This document shows positions 12,601-22,400 of a stretch of 64,000 nucleotides of DNA, in pieces (position 1 is the first letter of the stretch; each line of letters starts with the position of its first letter). The notes below the pieces were generated by a model. That model did not search any database. It worked only from the letters and a program-made list of their open reading frames with translations, and had not been told where the DNA came from. Made by a program: the position numbers and the translations under genes. This DNA is from Nematostella vectensis (lineage: Eukaryota; Cnidaria; Anthozoa; Actiniaria; Edwardsiidae): positions 6,691,540 to 6,755,539 of the forward strand of contig NC_064042.1 in NCBI RefSeq assembly GCF_932526225.1. The letters are read 5' to 3'.

Positions 12601-14970
12601 GGGCCAAAGGTTTTGTTATTTAACAAGAGAGGGTTTTCTAATGGATTTATGTCCTAATCTCCTTTTCACCATCAGGGTTTCTACGAGGCTTGTGAGCGAG
12701 GTTTCATCACAGGCCACAAAGTAGCGGGAGTGCGTTTCGTACTCGAAGACGGTATGTGCACTCATAGGCGTGCGTGTTTGTATTTAAGCTTCTTTACTCT
12801 GGGGGTTGAATCGTCAAGTGCATAAACCTTTTGTTTTAAGGGGTTTATGACTGTCAGGCGACAGGGTTTTTACAGCAATCGTTCAAGTAAATCTCGATTA
12901 ATATAAGAAATGATTTAGAATTGAAGAAATGAACCTTATGATCTGCACTTTGCTGTTTGTTATTGCATTCCAAAAGATATAATATCGTGAGTTTTTGGCG
13001 GGTTTCCAGGCGCTGCGCATGCTGTAGATTCAAGTGAAATGGCCTTCAGAATGGCTACCATTGGAGCGTTCAGAGAAGGTAGAAATTGTTATTTTTTTTC
13101 TTTTTGTTTCAGTTATACCTTTATTGTGACCTCATGAACGTTCTCATCGGCGCAAACCATCTTTTACGCCACCGCCAAAATGATAATCATTATCAGCGTA
13201 ATCATCACCACTACCATATTCATGACCATCATCACCACCATCATTACCACCATCACTAACGCCACCACTGTCACCAACATCATAATCACCGCCACCTCCA
13301 TGATCATTATCACCACATCATCATCACCACCACCATCAACGCCATCACCATCCACCACCACCACTACCATAATCATCATCACCATCATCACCACCACAAT
13401 CACCTCCATGATGATCACCATCGCCATTCACTGCACCCCGGTGCAAACAGCGGCAAAAAGCCAGGGGTGCTTTGGAGTAGTTCGAAGTGCAAGCGCCGAA
13501 GGTTGCTTTGGGGTAGTTCGCCAGTATTTTCTTTGTCTAGTTATCAAACGAGCATGGCGATGCCAGCATTGCTGGCTGATGTTGTCGCTGTTTGCTTGGG
13601 GTTTTAGCTTTGCGAGTGGTGATGTTTGTGACACAGTGAGGTGTTTAGACCTTGATACGTAGTGCATTTTTAAATCCTCAGCGTTCAACAAGGCCGCACC
13701 AATGATACTAGAACCAATCATGAGCGTCGAAGTCAACGCACCACAGGAATTTCAGGTAAAAATTTACCGAGCTTGCAATAGTTTGCGCAGGAATAGCATG
13801 AATAATGTTCTGTATGATTGACTGTTTTATTGCTATGACGGTACGGGTATGGCTGGAGGCTAACCGTTGACACATTCACAGGAATAGGATTTTATGGTTT
13901 GTTCCAGGATAAGATCTCGAAAGAGCGAACACGGGCATGTGTTATTTTACATTTTCTTTCTGCCAACTGCTGAGAAAAAGTCGACATTAAGCTCATTGAC
14001 TTGTTGTGGTCCTGTGGTTTGCTCGGGAAAAGTGTAAACACGCACTTTTGTCAATGAGAATTTCTTTTCTTTTTTGTTTCAGGGTACGGTTATCGCTGGA
14101 GTGAACCGTAGACATGGTCAGGTCACAGGCACCGATGCGAATGAAGGCTACTTTACTCTTTTTGCCGAGGTGAGAGTGTGAAGATGCAATCTTTGTTTAC
14201 TTTCATGTGTGCTATGTCAAGAATGCCGCAGTTTTATTGTAATCCTTGTCAAGCTAACAACAAGTAACAAATGAGAAAGCCTCCATTTCCATCTGCTGTG
14301 GGCAAACTATCGTGAACACCAAAATATGTGTGGAACGTTTTAACGTTCAGTTAAAATTGCCTTCTGAAATATCACAAGCGAGAATTTAGGCGCTTAGTCT
14401 TGTTGAGACATGCTTGTGCATGTGATTGGTCAATACAAAGAAATTTATACATATTTCCACTGCTTACGGTTTTACTAGCACATTTTTTCTTCCATCAATG
14501 AATAAAGACACCAGCGCTGACTAATGTAGAGCACTTTAAGCATTGCAACGCCTGCCGCCTCTCTGTTTCCTTGCAAAAGACTATCAGAGGAAACCTCTGA
14601 AAGGTCCTCGCAAAAAAAACAAATCATTTGTTTATAGTTTGTTTTCTGCTATATTTATTGCAGGTACCTCTAAATGATATGTTTGGCTACGCCACTGAAC
14701 TCCGCTCGCAGACACAGGTAAGTTTAGGAGCTGTATCTATACCACGCCCTGATTACTTATTTCGCTAACGTAACTACCACTGTATCGCGGACCTCAACCT
14801 TATAAAAGTAAAGCGTCCCTTTTTCTAGGTCACTGAGTATCTGTAATAATCCTTAGGGCAAAGGCGAATTCACCATGGAATACTGCAGATATCTACCCGC
14901 CTTGGCGCAGGTACAAGCGGAACTTATGGACAGATTCAATGTGGAGAAGCTCAAGAAAGCCAAGCGATGA
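3652..14970 (+). CDS. GFM1: Mitochondrial elongation factor G 1 (26 exons; presequence exon missing)
   Basis: GTPase that translocates the mitochondrial ribosome during translation in the matrix. Exons: 3652-3765, 4078-4152, 4455-4512, 4607-4695, 5148-5224, 5312-5350, 6236-6352, 6801-6874, 7261-7337, 7726-7806, 8196-8269, 8351-8426, 8679-8816, 9267-9368, 9675-9731, 9804-9893, 10160-10207, 10855-10937, 11171-11240, 11837-11929, 12676-12751, 13010-13078, 13682-13755, 14083-14169, 14664-14717, 14857-14970. All introns are GT-AG, and the phases join into 2106 nt (701 aa plus stop). G1 (AHIDSGKT) is in exon 1, G2 (RGITI) in exon 2, G3 (DTPGHVDF) spans exons 3-4, G4 (NKLD) ends exon 5, and G5 (GSALKN) is in exon 10. 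Domains II to V follow, including the domain IV stretch [18 protein letters not shown]. Human GFM1 is about 750 aa, so roughly the presequence is missing here. The order and near-identity of motifs make GFM1 far likelier than GFM2. Introns carry several MITEs and arrays. Confidence 0.95.
5395..6060 (-). repeat. Dispersed repeat, copy 1 (split by a younger insertion)
   Basis: The two halves (about 5395-5428 and 5905-6060) read on the minus strand as the same roughly 170-bp repeat seen at about 6940-7110, 25105-25285 and 60165-60330. Shared landmarks are gatatttgattgaaa, the run around ggaaatggattctttgtgtg, and gcataaaatggcg with a final ttggcc. No coding capacity and no clear termini were found. 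Confidence 0.7.
5429..5904. mobile_element. Non-autonomous DNA transposon with 17-bp inverted ends, inserted in another repeat
   Basis: Ends are caagggcacccaacgac (5429-5445) and its complement with one mismatch (5888-5904). The 7-bp direct repeat attttat flanks both sides (5422-5428 and 5905-5911). Removing the element restores the continuous repeat sequence found intact at 6950-7100 and 60170-60320. Inner arms (a tctgttcgg motif and its complement) extend the foldback. There is no transposase ORF. It lies in the 5351-6235 intron of GFM1. The CA-start ends recall hAT elements, but those duplicate 8 bp. Confidence 0.75.
6498..6570. repeat. Short tandem repeat, about 31-bp unit, 2.3 copies
   Basis: The unit contains atttcattatatagtata and repeats twice and then partially. 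It lies in the 6353-6800 intron of GFM1. Confidence 0.75.
6940..7110 (+). repeat. Dispersed repeat, copy 2
   Basis: An intact copy of the family described at 5395-6060, in the opposite orientation, within the 6875-7260 intron of GFM1. It gives the unbroken sequence against which the 5429-5904 insertion can be seen. Confidence 0.7.
7606..7690. repeat. Short tandem duplication, about 43-bp unit
   Basis: Two consecutive copies of a unit holding aattagaaaaaa, gacaccca and tgagcga, with a third start at the end. It lies just before the acceptor of the 7726 exon of GFM1. Confidence 0.7.
9164..9223. repeat. Perfect 30-bp tandem duplication
   Basis: The unit beginning gcgagctgttattttaataa occurs twice exactly, at 9164-9193 and 9194-9223. 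It contains a small palindrome, gttattttaataac. It lies about 45 bp before the acceptor of the 9267 GFM1 exon. Confidence 0.85.
10228..10318. repeat. Degenerate purine-rich tandem repeat (about 18-20-bp unit)
   Basis: About five copies of ggagatttct-like units separated by aggaa or gtaag, in the 10208-10854 intron of GFM1. Confidence 0.65.
11290..11403. mobile_element. 114-bp MITE with 9-bp target duplication
   Basis: Starts tagcctgcgtagcaagcg and ends cgcagacta, which is complementary to the start with one mismatch. Flanks are tgatcacga (11281-11289) and cgatcacga (11404-11412), a 9-bp duplication with one difference. It belongs to the same family as the element at 15206-15371. A 9-bp duplication suggests Mutator-like mobilisation. 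It lies in the 11241-11836 intron of GFM1. Confidence 0.75.
12020..12447. mobile_element. Foldback element (about 430 bp) with long inverted arms
   Basis: Left arm 12059-12140 and right arm 12292-12363 are inverted copies sharing, for example, gaatccgttgtatcgcgac and gcattttcaaaaca. Outer ends repeat ttgtcaccag near 12024 and its complement near 12435-12443. The open frame inside has no recognisable domain. I could not define a target duplication. It lies in the 11930-12675 intron of GFM1. Confidence 0.7.
13164..13436. repeat. Trinucleotide microsatellite, (ATC/ACC)n type
   Basis: About 270 bp of interrupted atc and acc triplets in the 13079-13681 intron of GFM1. Long open frames on both strands here are artefacts of triplet composition. 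Confidence 0.9.
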
Positions 14971-15205
14971 CATTTGTGAAGACGACTTCACAAGAAACAC
15001 TATGGTCAAAGAAGGTCCAAGATGCATTAAGCCCCGTGTTTTCTAATTACTTCTGCTTGGAATAATGCATTCGTCGATCTACACACATTTGTCTTCGGTT
15101 AGGACTAGAGTAAATGCTCGTTTTAGTGCCAAGTTTGCAATAAGCTCCCCTATTCGAAAAACTTTTGAGTCTTAATTAAAGGACTTGTTCTGTTCGAACA
15201 GTGGA
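14971..15205 (+). other. GFM1 3' UTR and downstream flank
   Basis: No gene is seen. Weak AATAAT/AATAAG hexamers occur around 15060 and 15140, but no canonical AATAAA precedes the MITE at 15206. Confidence 0.4.
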
Positions 15206-15371
15206 TAGCCTGTGTAGCAAGCGTTTCTGTGGAGTTTCGAGCGAAGAATGTGGCCGCGCGAAGAACCCTAACCCTCCCCCTCTCCCTTCTTTTTTTTGCG
15301 CTCGCCCCATTTTTCGCGCGGCCATATTCCCCGCCCGCTCTATATTCCTGCTGAAACTGCTACGTAGGCTA
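15206..15371. mobile_element. 166-bp MITE with perfect 9-bp target duplication
   Basis: Ends are tagcctgtgtagcaagcg and gctacgtaggcta (inverted with mismatches, extended by gaaac inside). Both flanks read aacagtgga (15197-15205 and 15372-15380). Sub-terminal cgcgcgg and ccgcgcg also pair. It is the same family as 11290-11403. It inserted just downstream of GFM1. Confidence 0.85.
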
Positions 15372-16445
15372 AACAGTGGACCAAAACAAGGACTGTAAAA
15401 TCTTTATTTATCGTTGAAGGCATTTAAGGGTGTGATGGATCTGATATGGCAGATCAGCAACGTTTCCAGAAGACTTTATATGAATCGCAAAGAAGAGGAA
15501 ATCTTATTTTAATGTTTTAAACAAGCCGAAGAGAAAGAAGTAAATTTTAATTTATGAATGTGTGACTTGGGTGTGTTCCTTTTTCTTTTTAATTTAAGTT
15601 GTAATCTGGTAATGGTATTCCATAGAAATATTCGTCCCGGGACGTTTGTCTCGCCGAGTCGGAGGGACACGCCCCTTTCCCTTTCTTGTGTTACTAGGGG
15701 AACTAGTAACTGAGACCTAGCAAAAGATCAAATCTTCCCCGGAAATGGCAGTCATTATACTAAAGATGGAAACGTACCTTCGGACGTGTGTCAGCATTGG
15801 ACCTCGAAAATTCCGGCTGAAAATTCCCGAAGACTTTTACGTTTTTAGCAGTTCCTTCTTGCTTGTCTGTTCCTTGTAGCGTGCGCCATGGTAAGCCGTT
15901 ACACTCTACTTGTTGCGTGACTACTGCAAATATCTGGGGTCATGGCACTCGAGCAAAATGACCACTGGCAAAACCTCAAATCACACAATGAATTAGTATT
16001 TTTGTGTGCGGATTTTTTCACGTGGACAATATAGGAGAATATTTCCCGCGGTCATGACATGGACACTCGAATATTCCTGAACTACTGCAGGAGGTCTGTT
16101 CAATAATCAATAACAAACGAGACACTAAATTGCTGGATGACAATTCACACGTTTGAAAAGGAACCACACACATCCACAATCATGACATCTTGACATGCCG
16201 ATCCTGACACTTTTCTAAATTTTATTTCATCGATTAACCTTATGGATCAGCATTCATAAAAACCCACCAATCTAAATATCTGGAGATTTCTAATAGTAAA
16301 CTGTATTTCCTGCGTTCCTTGTCCATTTATCTAGCAGTTACGTCATTTCCTGTAACACGGTTTTTCAAGTTCGTTCCGTGTAAGATCCTACAACGATCAA
16401 CCTTCCGCCAATAACCATCACCAGAGCATTAGAAGTGGCAAGGCC
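15372..16445 (+). promoter_or_regulatory. Intergenic region and probable promoter/5' UTR of the BAR-like adaptor gene
   Basis: No independent gene is seen. A GC-richer patch at about 15640-15900 contains gcgccATG directly followed by a strong donor gtaagc (ATG at about 15888-15890), so it could be a one-codon first exon. In-frame acceptors before the first secure adaptor exon include ccag ending at 16424 (phase 0). The pairing is an inference. A small hairpin (gttacta, loop, tagtaac) lies near 15690. Confidence 0.3.
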
Positions 16446-19400
16446 ATGAGAAGGGCGGCCAAGAAAGCGATTATCAACGCAAAAGATAGCCATAATCTTC
16501 TTGGCTTGCTGATATTTGACGAGAAGTTGGTTTACGAACAGTTTCGCAAGCTCATAGACGCACGAGCTGCAGGCAAGTCGGTGCAGATGATATAATCCTG
16601 ATACAACCAAAGATATAACCTCTGTACGACAGAGTTATAGATCCTTTGATTTATTGCAATCGATGAATCGTGTTCCGTGTGCACTTTCTAGAGTACCTAT
16701 AACGTCGACGTACAAATTGATGTGTTTGTTTGGGGTTTACTGCATCATTCAAGTACATGTCAATAATTTTCTAGTGGCAAATATCTTAGCCGATTTAGAT
16801 TTGTGTATATGCTTCATTTGCTGTTGTAGGGTCACATAGAATCTCGATTTCTATTAAGTAAGTGAAAAAAGTAAGTAAACTTTATTTTGACACGGGCAAT
16901 TCATCAGCTATACATATTAAAATAAATCACTGTATAATTACAAATTCTCAATACTGTAATAACTATTAGTCTAGTAATACGTCATATCTATACTAATTTA
17001 AAAGAGCTGCTTTCCTTGAATGCCGTGTATACTGCGCGTTTGAAAGACCCTAGAGAATGCTTTTGTAATGTTATTTAACAGGCATTATGTTAAACTGTGA
17101 TTGTGACGGATAAAAATAAACAATAATCCTCCATTATGTTTTATTTGACCACTTCCGCTTAATTTACTTAGCTTCACTCTCGCTCCTTAAATGGGCAAAG
17201 GACGAGGACAATCAAGCCCTGCGAGAAGTATTTGGGAAGGTGTTTGAAGTCAGTTCTATATGGACTACATCGATAAAGAAATTTTCAGATGAGGTAATTA
17301 TATCTATTATCAATTATAAGGCCGAACACATACTAATGAGCTTCGTTATCTCGAACTATTCAACCACAGGCTTACCAACCTCTCAGACTCAGCTACTTGA
17401 TAAGTAACGCGGAATCCATCAACTGCTCAAACAGTAGAAATGCCGCTTATTCTAAATAAATACACATCACAAAGCAATGAGAGTTTATTGTGACCTTTAT
17501 TCTCAGATATAAGACTTTCAATCCTGAAAATATTCGAGCTAGGTACTGAGATTGACTGGAGACTTACTGAGAGGCTGGTAAGCCTGTTATTCAACAAGAG
17601 AGACAAAATCTGTCCATAGGTAGGGACGAATCAAGTTTTAAGGCACACACCTCCCCCCCCCCCCCCCCTCCCCCTTCTTCCACAAATATTTTAAAAAAAT
17701 ATAAGGGAATGACCAGTAGGGGCGTTGCTGTGCTCCCCAATATTTTCTTTATGTTTGTTATCATGCCCCCCACCCCTCCCCACCACTAATATTTCGAGAC
17801 CTGCTGTAGCTCTGTGTAAGGAACTAGAGTTCGAATTAGATTCCGCTGTGCATGTATGTATAAAGCTATTCGATTGTCATAACTCATCCCAGATTGAAAT
17901 GATGAATGGACACAGATGTGCAATCATAGAAGAGATACACCCCTCACCCCAATCTTGATATTTGCTGAATTGCATATTTACAGAGAATGACGTTTGAATT
18001 TTTTTTCATCTTGAACTTAGTACTGGAAATACAGAGTTAGATTCAAAGAGATTCTTCGTGAAGAGAGAGATGTTGATGATCTTAGAAAAAAAGAAATTAA
18101 TTATGCAACAAGACTCAATAAACTACAAAAACAGGTAAATTTCGACAACAATTTAAAAAAACATTCTACGAATTCTTGGCTGCGAGCGGGGGGGATCTAG
18201 TTTCCTATGTAATGGTCGAACTTCATCTGTCACGCATTCGCTTGCGCTGAGCTGTATGACGCTGGGACCTAGGATACCATGTCGTCCCCTTTCCCAGTCT
18301 CTCCTCTGTGTATGGGGTAGAGGCGGAGTGGGGGCCGCGATCGCCACGGACCACGAAGGCCTTTTAGGCTCTTCTGCGCTGCCGTTCTGGTTGTCCGTGA
18401 CACGTTACATTCTCCTGTAACCTTGAAATCTTGGTCCATACAAAATAGAAAAATAGGAGCGGAAGGGGCTGTTCGTGGATAGTAGCTTTAAGACAACCAA
18501 CCTTCCACCCGAGCATCCCGTCCTACAGCTGATGGACTCGAGGACATGTGTAGTACCCGCCAAATACAGTCTTAGGTCGGGTACTACGAGGCGCACACAG
18601 ATGACAAAAACCAAAAGACTAAACGATTTTGTAACTGTAAAATAATATGTTAATTGTTAATTGTGTGTACTGTAAGTTTGTTCGCGCACTCCCTGCAATT
18701 CAGTCTCAACTGCAATAGGGAATAATAAACATATATTATTATTATTATAACATAAGGCACTTTAACAAATTTAACGGTAGTTTCTTGGTGTTACGGAACA
18801 CCAGCACCAAAAATAAAATGGAACAAAAGCCAAAAACGAAGACCTTAGAACGAGACAATGAAATAGAGTACAAAGGACTTGGGCACCAAAAACAAAGCTC
18901 CCCGTAACACCAAGGAATACCCAATTTAACTGCTTTCCAATTCACATTTTACATTTACTTAAATTTCAGTTGGATCAGACAAAACGAAGAAGTGGAGATC
19001 TTTCTAAATCAAAGCCATTACTCGAAGAGATGACTGAGGTGCGTTTGTTGATCATTGACAGTCCAGTTTAGCCAAGATTACAGACTTTTTTAACAAAATT
19101 ATTTTTTTTCTCTTCTCGTTGACACTAGGAAGTAAAACCAATACAGCCAGTTCAGTCACGTTCAATTTTATATTGAGGGCAATTGAAAAAAATGCTCATG
19201 ACATTAGTTTGTTAATGAAAAATTAAAAATCACTTTTTAAGGGTTAGTTTAAAGTATAATTTGTTTCATTCATTAAGTCTACAATATGTGGTTCAAGAAA
19301 TGGCTATTTACGGGAGATTCCGGGAATGTGGGTGGGGTTTTTATTACCCGTTTTCTAAGTGGTAAACACCCTTTTTCTTCATGTATTCCGTATTTGAGTA

Positions 19401-22400
19401 TATTTTCAGGTAGCAACTACGGGTTGGTTGGAGCGGGGTCTTTTCCTCTTTTCTGGGACTTTACATTTTGATTTTTCATTAAAAACTTTTTGGCAGATTC
19501 TAACGAAGGCCGAGGAGTGGAGCAAGGGTCTTTTCCTCTTTCCTGGGACTTTACATTTTGATTTTGCATTGAAAACTTTTTGGCAGATTCTAACGAAGAC
19601 CGAGGAGTGGAGCGGGGTCTTTTCCTCTTTTCTGGAACTTTACATTTTGATTTTTCATTGAAAACTTTTTGGCAGATTCTAACGAAGGCCGAGGAGTGGA
19701 GCAGGGGTCTTTTCCTCTTTTCTGGGACTTTACATTTTGATTTTGCATTGAAAACTTTTTGGCAGATTCTAACGAAGACCGAGGAGTGGAGCAGGAGTCT
19801 TTTCCTCTTTTCTGGGACTTTACATTGTGATTTTGCATTGAAAACTTTTCGGCAGATTCTAACGAAGACCGAGGAGTGGAGCAAGGGTCTTTTCCTCTTT
19901 TCTGGGACTTTACATTTTAATTTTGCATTGAAAACTTTTTGGCAGATTCTAACGAAGGCCGAGGAGGCTCACGCGGAACTTGAGGTCAAGGTCACCAAGC
20001 ATGAAATCTACAAGGTCTGTACTTGAAAGGAGAAAAATAAATAAAAGGCTACTTGTTGTTTTGGTAAAATTTCCCGGGAAATTGGAATCTTACCAGGAAG
20101 CTACCCTTGCAAAATAGACTTGGAAGTATCCAGGATATCCTAGGAGTTCCTAGGAAATCCTAGGAAAATCCGGCCAGGAGCTCCCAGATTCTCCTGTAGG
20201 AACTCCTAAATGATCAGAGGCGCGCATTAGGCTCCCACATTTTCCCAGATCCTGCCAGTTTAGCAAGCGCTGGGTTTCCCAACTTTTGGGAGAACCTAGG
20301 AGAATAGCTGAGGATTTGGGAGTTCCTAGGATATACTCCCAAATGATCAGAGGCGCGCATTCGGCTCCCATATTTTCCTAGATACTCCCAAATTCGATTT
20401 CCCAATATTTAGGAGTATCCAGGATATCCTAGGAAATCCTAGGAGCTTCCAAATCTTGGGAGTTCATTTCGCAGGGGTACAGGCAACCAACTACGTGTTA
20501 CCTCTGTGTTAGTCTTTTAAAATTCCCCCTTGTATAATGAAAGGTAGCCTTTTTGTTCAGTTCTTTATAACTTCCTCGTGTATTGTGAAAGGCAGCTTAG
20601 GTGTTCAGTTCCTCACAAATCTCCCGTGTATATTTGCCGAAACGTAGCCTAGGTGTTTAGTTCTTCACAAATCTCCGGTGAAAGATCGCTCACGTGTTCA
20701 GTTCTTTATAAATCTCCTATGTATGGAGAGAGGTCGCTCACGTGTTCAGTTCTTCAAAAATCTCCCGTGTATAGTGAAGTGTAACTTCAGGTCTTAAGTT
20801 CTTCAAAAATCTCCCGTGTCTAGTGAAACACAGCTTAGGTCTTCAGTTCTTCACAAATCTCCCGTGTATAGTGAAGTGTAACTTCAGGTTTTCAGTTCTT
20901 CAAAAATCTCCCGTGTATAGTGAAAGGCAGCTTAGGTCTTCAGTTCTTCAAAATTCTCCCGTGTATAGTGAAGTGTAACTTCAGGTGTTCAGTTCTTCAC
21001 AAATCTCCCGTGTATTGTCGAAGCCCCTATCCCTGGAACCGTTGCCCGTCCGAGCTCATCAAACGTCTGCGCGTCCAGAACGAGCAAGTAGGTGTTGCCA
21101 TTGGCAATGTCAATCACCATAGATAGGACCACGCCCTCGTCTTCTCGAACACCACCTGGCTTCGGTACAAACACGGGTTCTGAGGGGAAGTGATTGGGAA
21201 ATCTCCACGTCTTCACCTCTTTACTAAACGTGTTGATCTTAACTATTTCATCATAGAGAAGAGAAGAAGACGTGTTTGTCAGACCATAAACGTATGTGTA
21301 TTCCTTGGTGTTGCAATGCTCGTAGTTGATTCGAGGAAGCTCCATCTTGTCATACAAGACCTCGAAATTAAAAATATGGTGGGGTTCCTCAGAGCTCGTG
21401 CTGCGGCCTCTCTCGGCTGGGTTTGGCAGATGATATCGACGAAACTGGCCTGCGGGGATCTGGTGCTCTGTACGGCCTTTCTTGTTACAAAAATCCCTCA
21501 TATCCTGTATAAGTAGACCGTTCATGATATCACCATCAGGATAAGCAACCACGTCTAAGATGATCTCCCCATTTTTCTCAAACGCGTTGATATGATGAAA
21601 AACGAACATTGGGTCAGTAGTAAACACCGCCAACTCCTTCCCAGTCTTCCTACACAAGACGTGGATTCGCGAGAGCTGCGTAGGGTCCCAGTAGAAACAC
21701 TTGTCAAGGGTCCATCCAAAGAACGACCTCGCCAAGAATCTTGGAATACTGAAGAAGAATGGATTTTCAAGTAGAATGAAGTAGCTTTCGGACATTCCAA
21801 AGCTGTGGACGTATGCCTCGGCTTTTGTGGGAGAAAGTGAGCAGATGACTTGTGCACCGGCCATGGTCTTTTCTAGGGGACTTTCCTTTGACCTAGGAGG
21901 GACTTTATAGATGTTGTACTTAGTGAACCGTCCTCTCTTTATGCCGTAGTTGTAGACCGTCCCATCTGGTTCTTCGTGTGGATGTGCGAGAGAGTTATCC
22001 AGGGGATCTGCAATTTGAAGATTCCGGATTCTAGTTTAGAAATGACTCTTCTCAGTATTTGACAGAATGATAAGTAGTGACCAGGAAATGGACCAATAAG
22101 ACATTAGAGGGGAAGGAGTGGGGGAGGAGGTGCGCAAATACAAACAAAAAGCATTCAAGCTAGGCCATTTTGAAAGCTAGAAAACAAATCGGGTACATGG
22201 CCGAGGGGGAGGGTGTGGGGGCTGTTTCCTATTCGTAATCGCATGTTTCCCGGATTTACTTTTTTAGTTTGGTTATCAAACGATAAGTTATGTCGGGCGC
22301 CTATAGAGCGCGTCTTAGTGGGTCTATCCTATAGTATCCTTCATATGCTAGTTGTACTGCTGTACCCTTCAAAGTCTTGTTATACTATCCTACAACTATA

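Noticed and set aside
13164-13662. Long open frames on both strands (up to 160 codons) rich in Thr/Ile or Met/Val
   Set aside because: They are produced by the ATC/ACC microsatellite in a GFM1 intron; no domain, and the true next GFM1 exon starts at 13682.
19417-19884. Minus-strand open frames of up to 155 codons
   Set aside because: They follow the 90-bp tandem array, whose unit happens to lack stops; the plus strand carries the splice acceptor and exon.
21190-21857. Plus- and minus-strand frames overlapping the oxygenase
   Set aside because: Antisense or shifted shadows of the carotenoid oxygenase exon, which has the conserved motifs.
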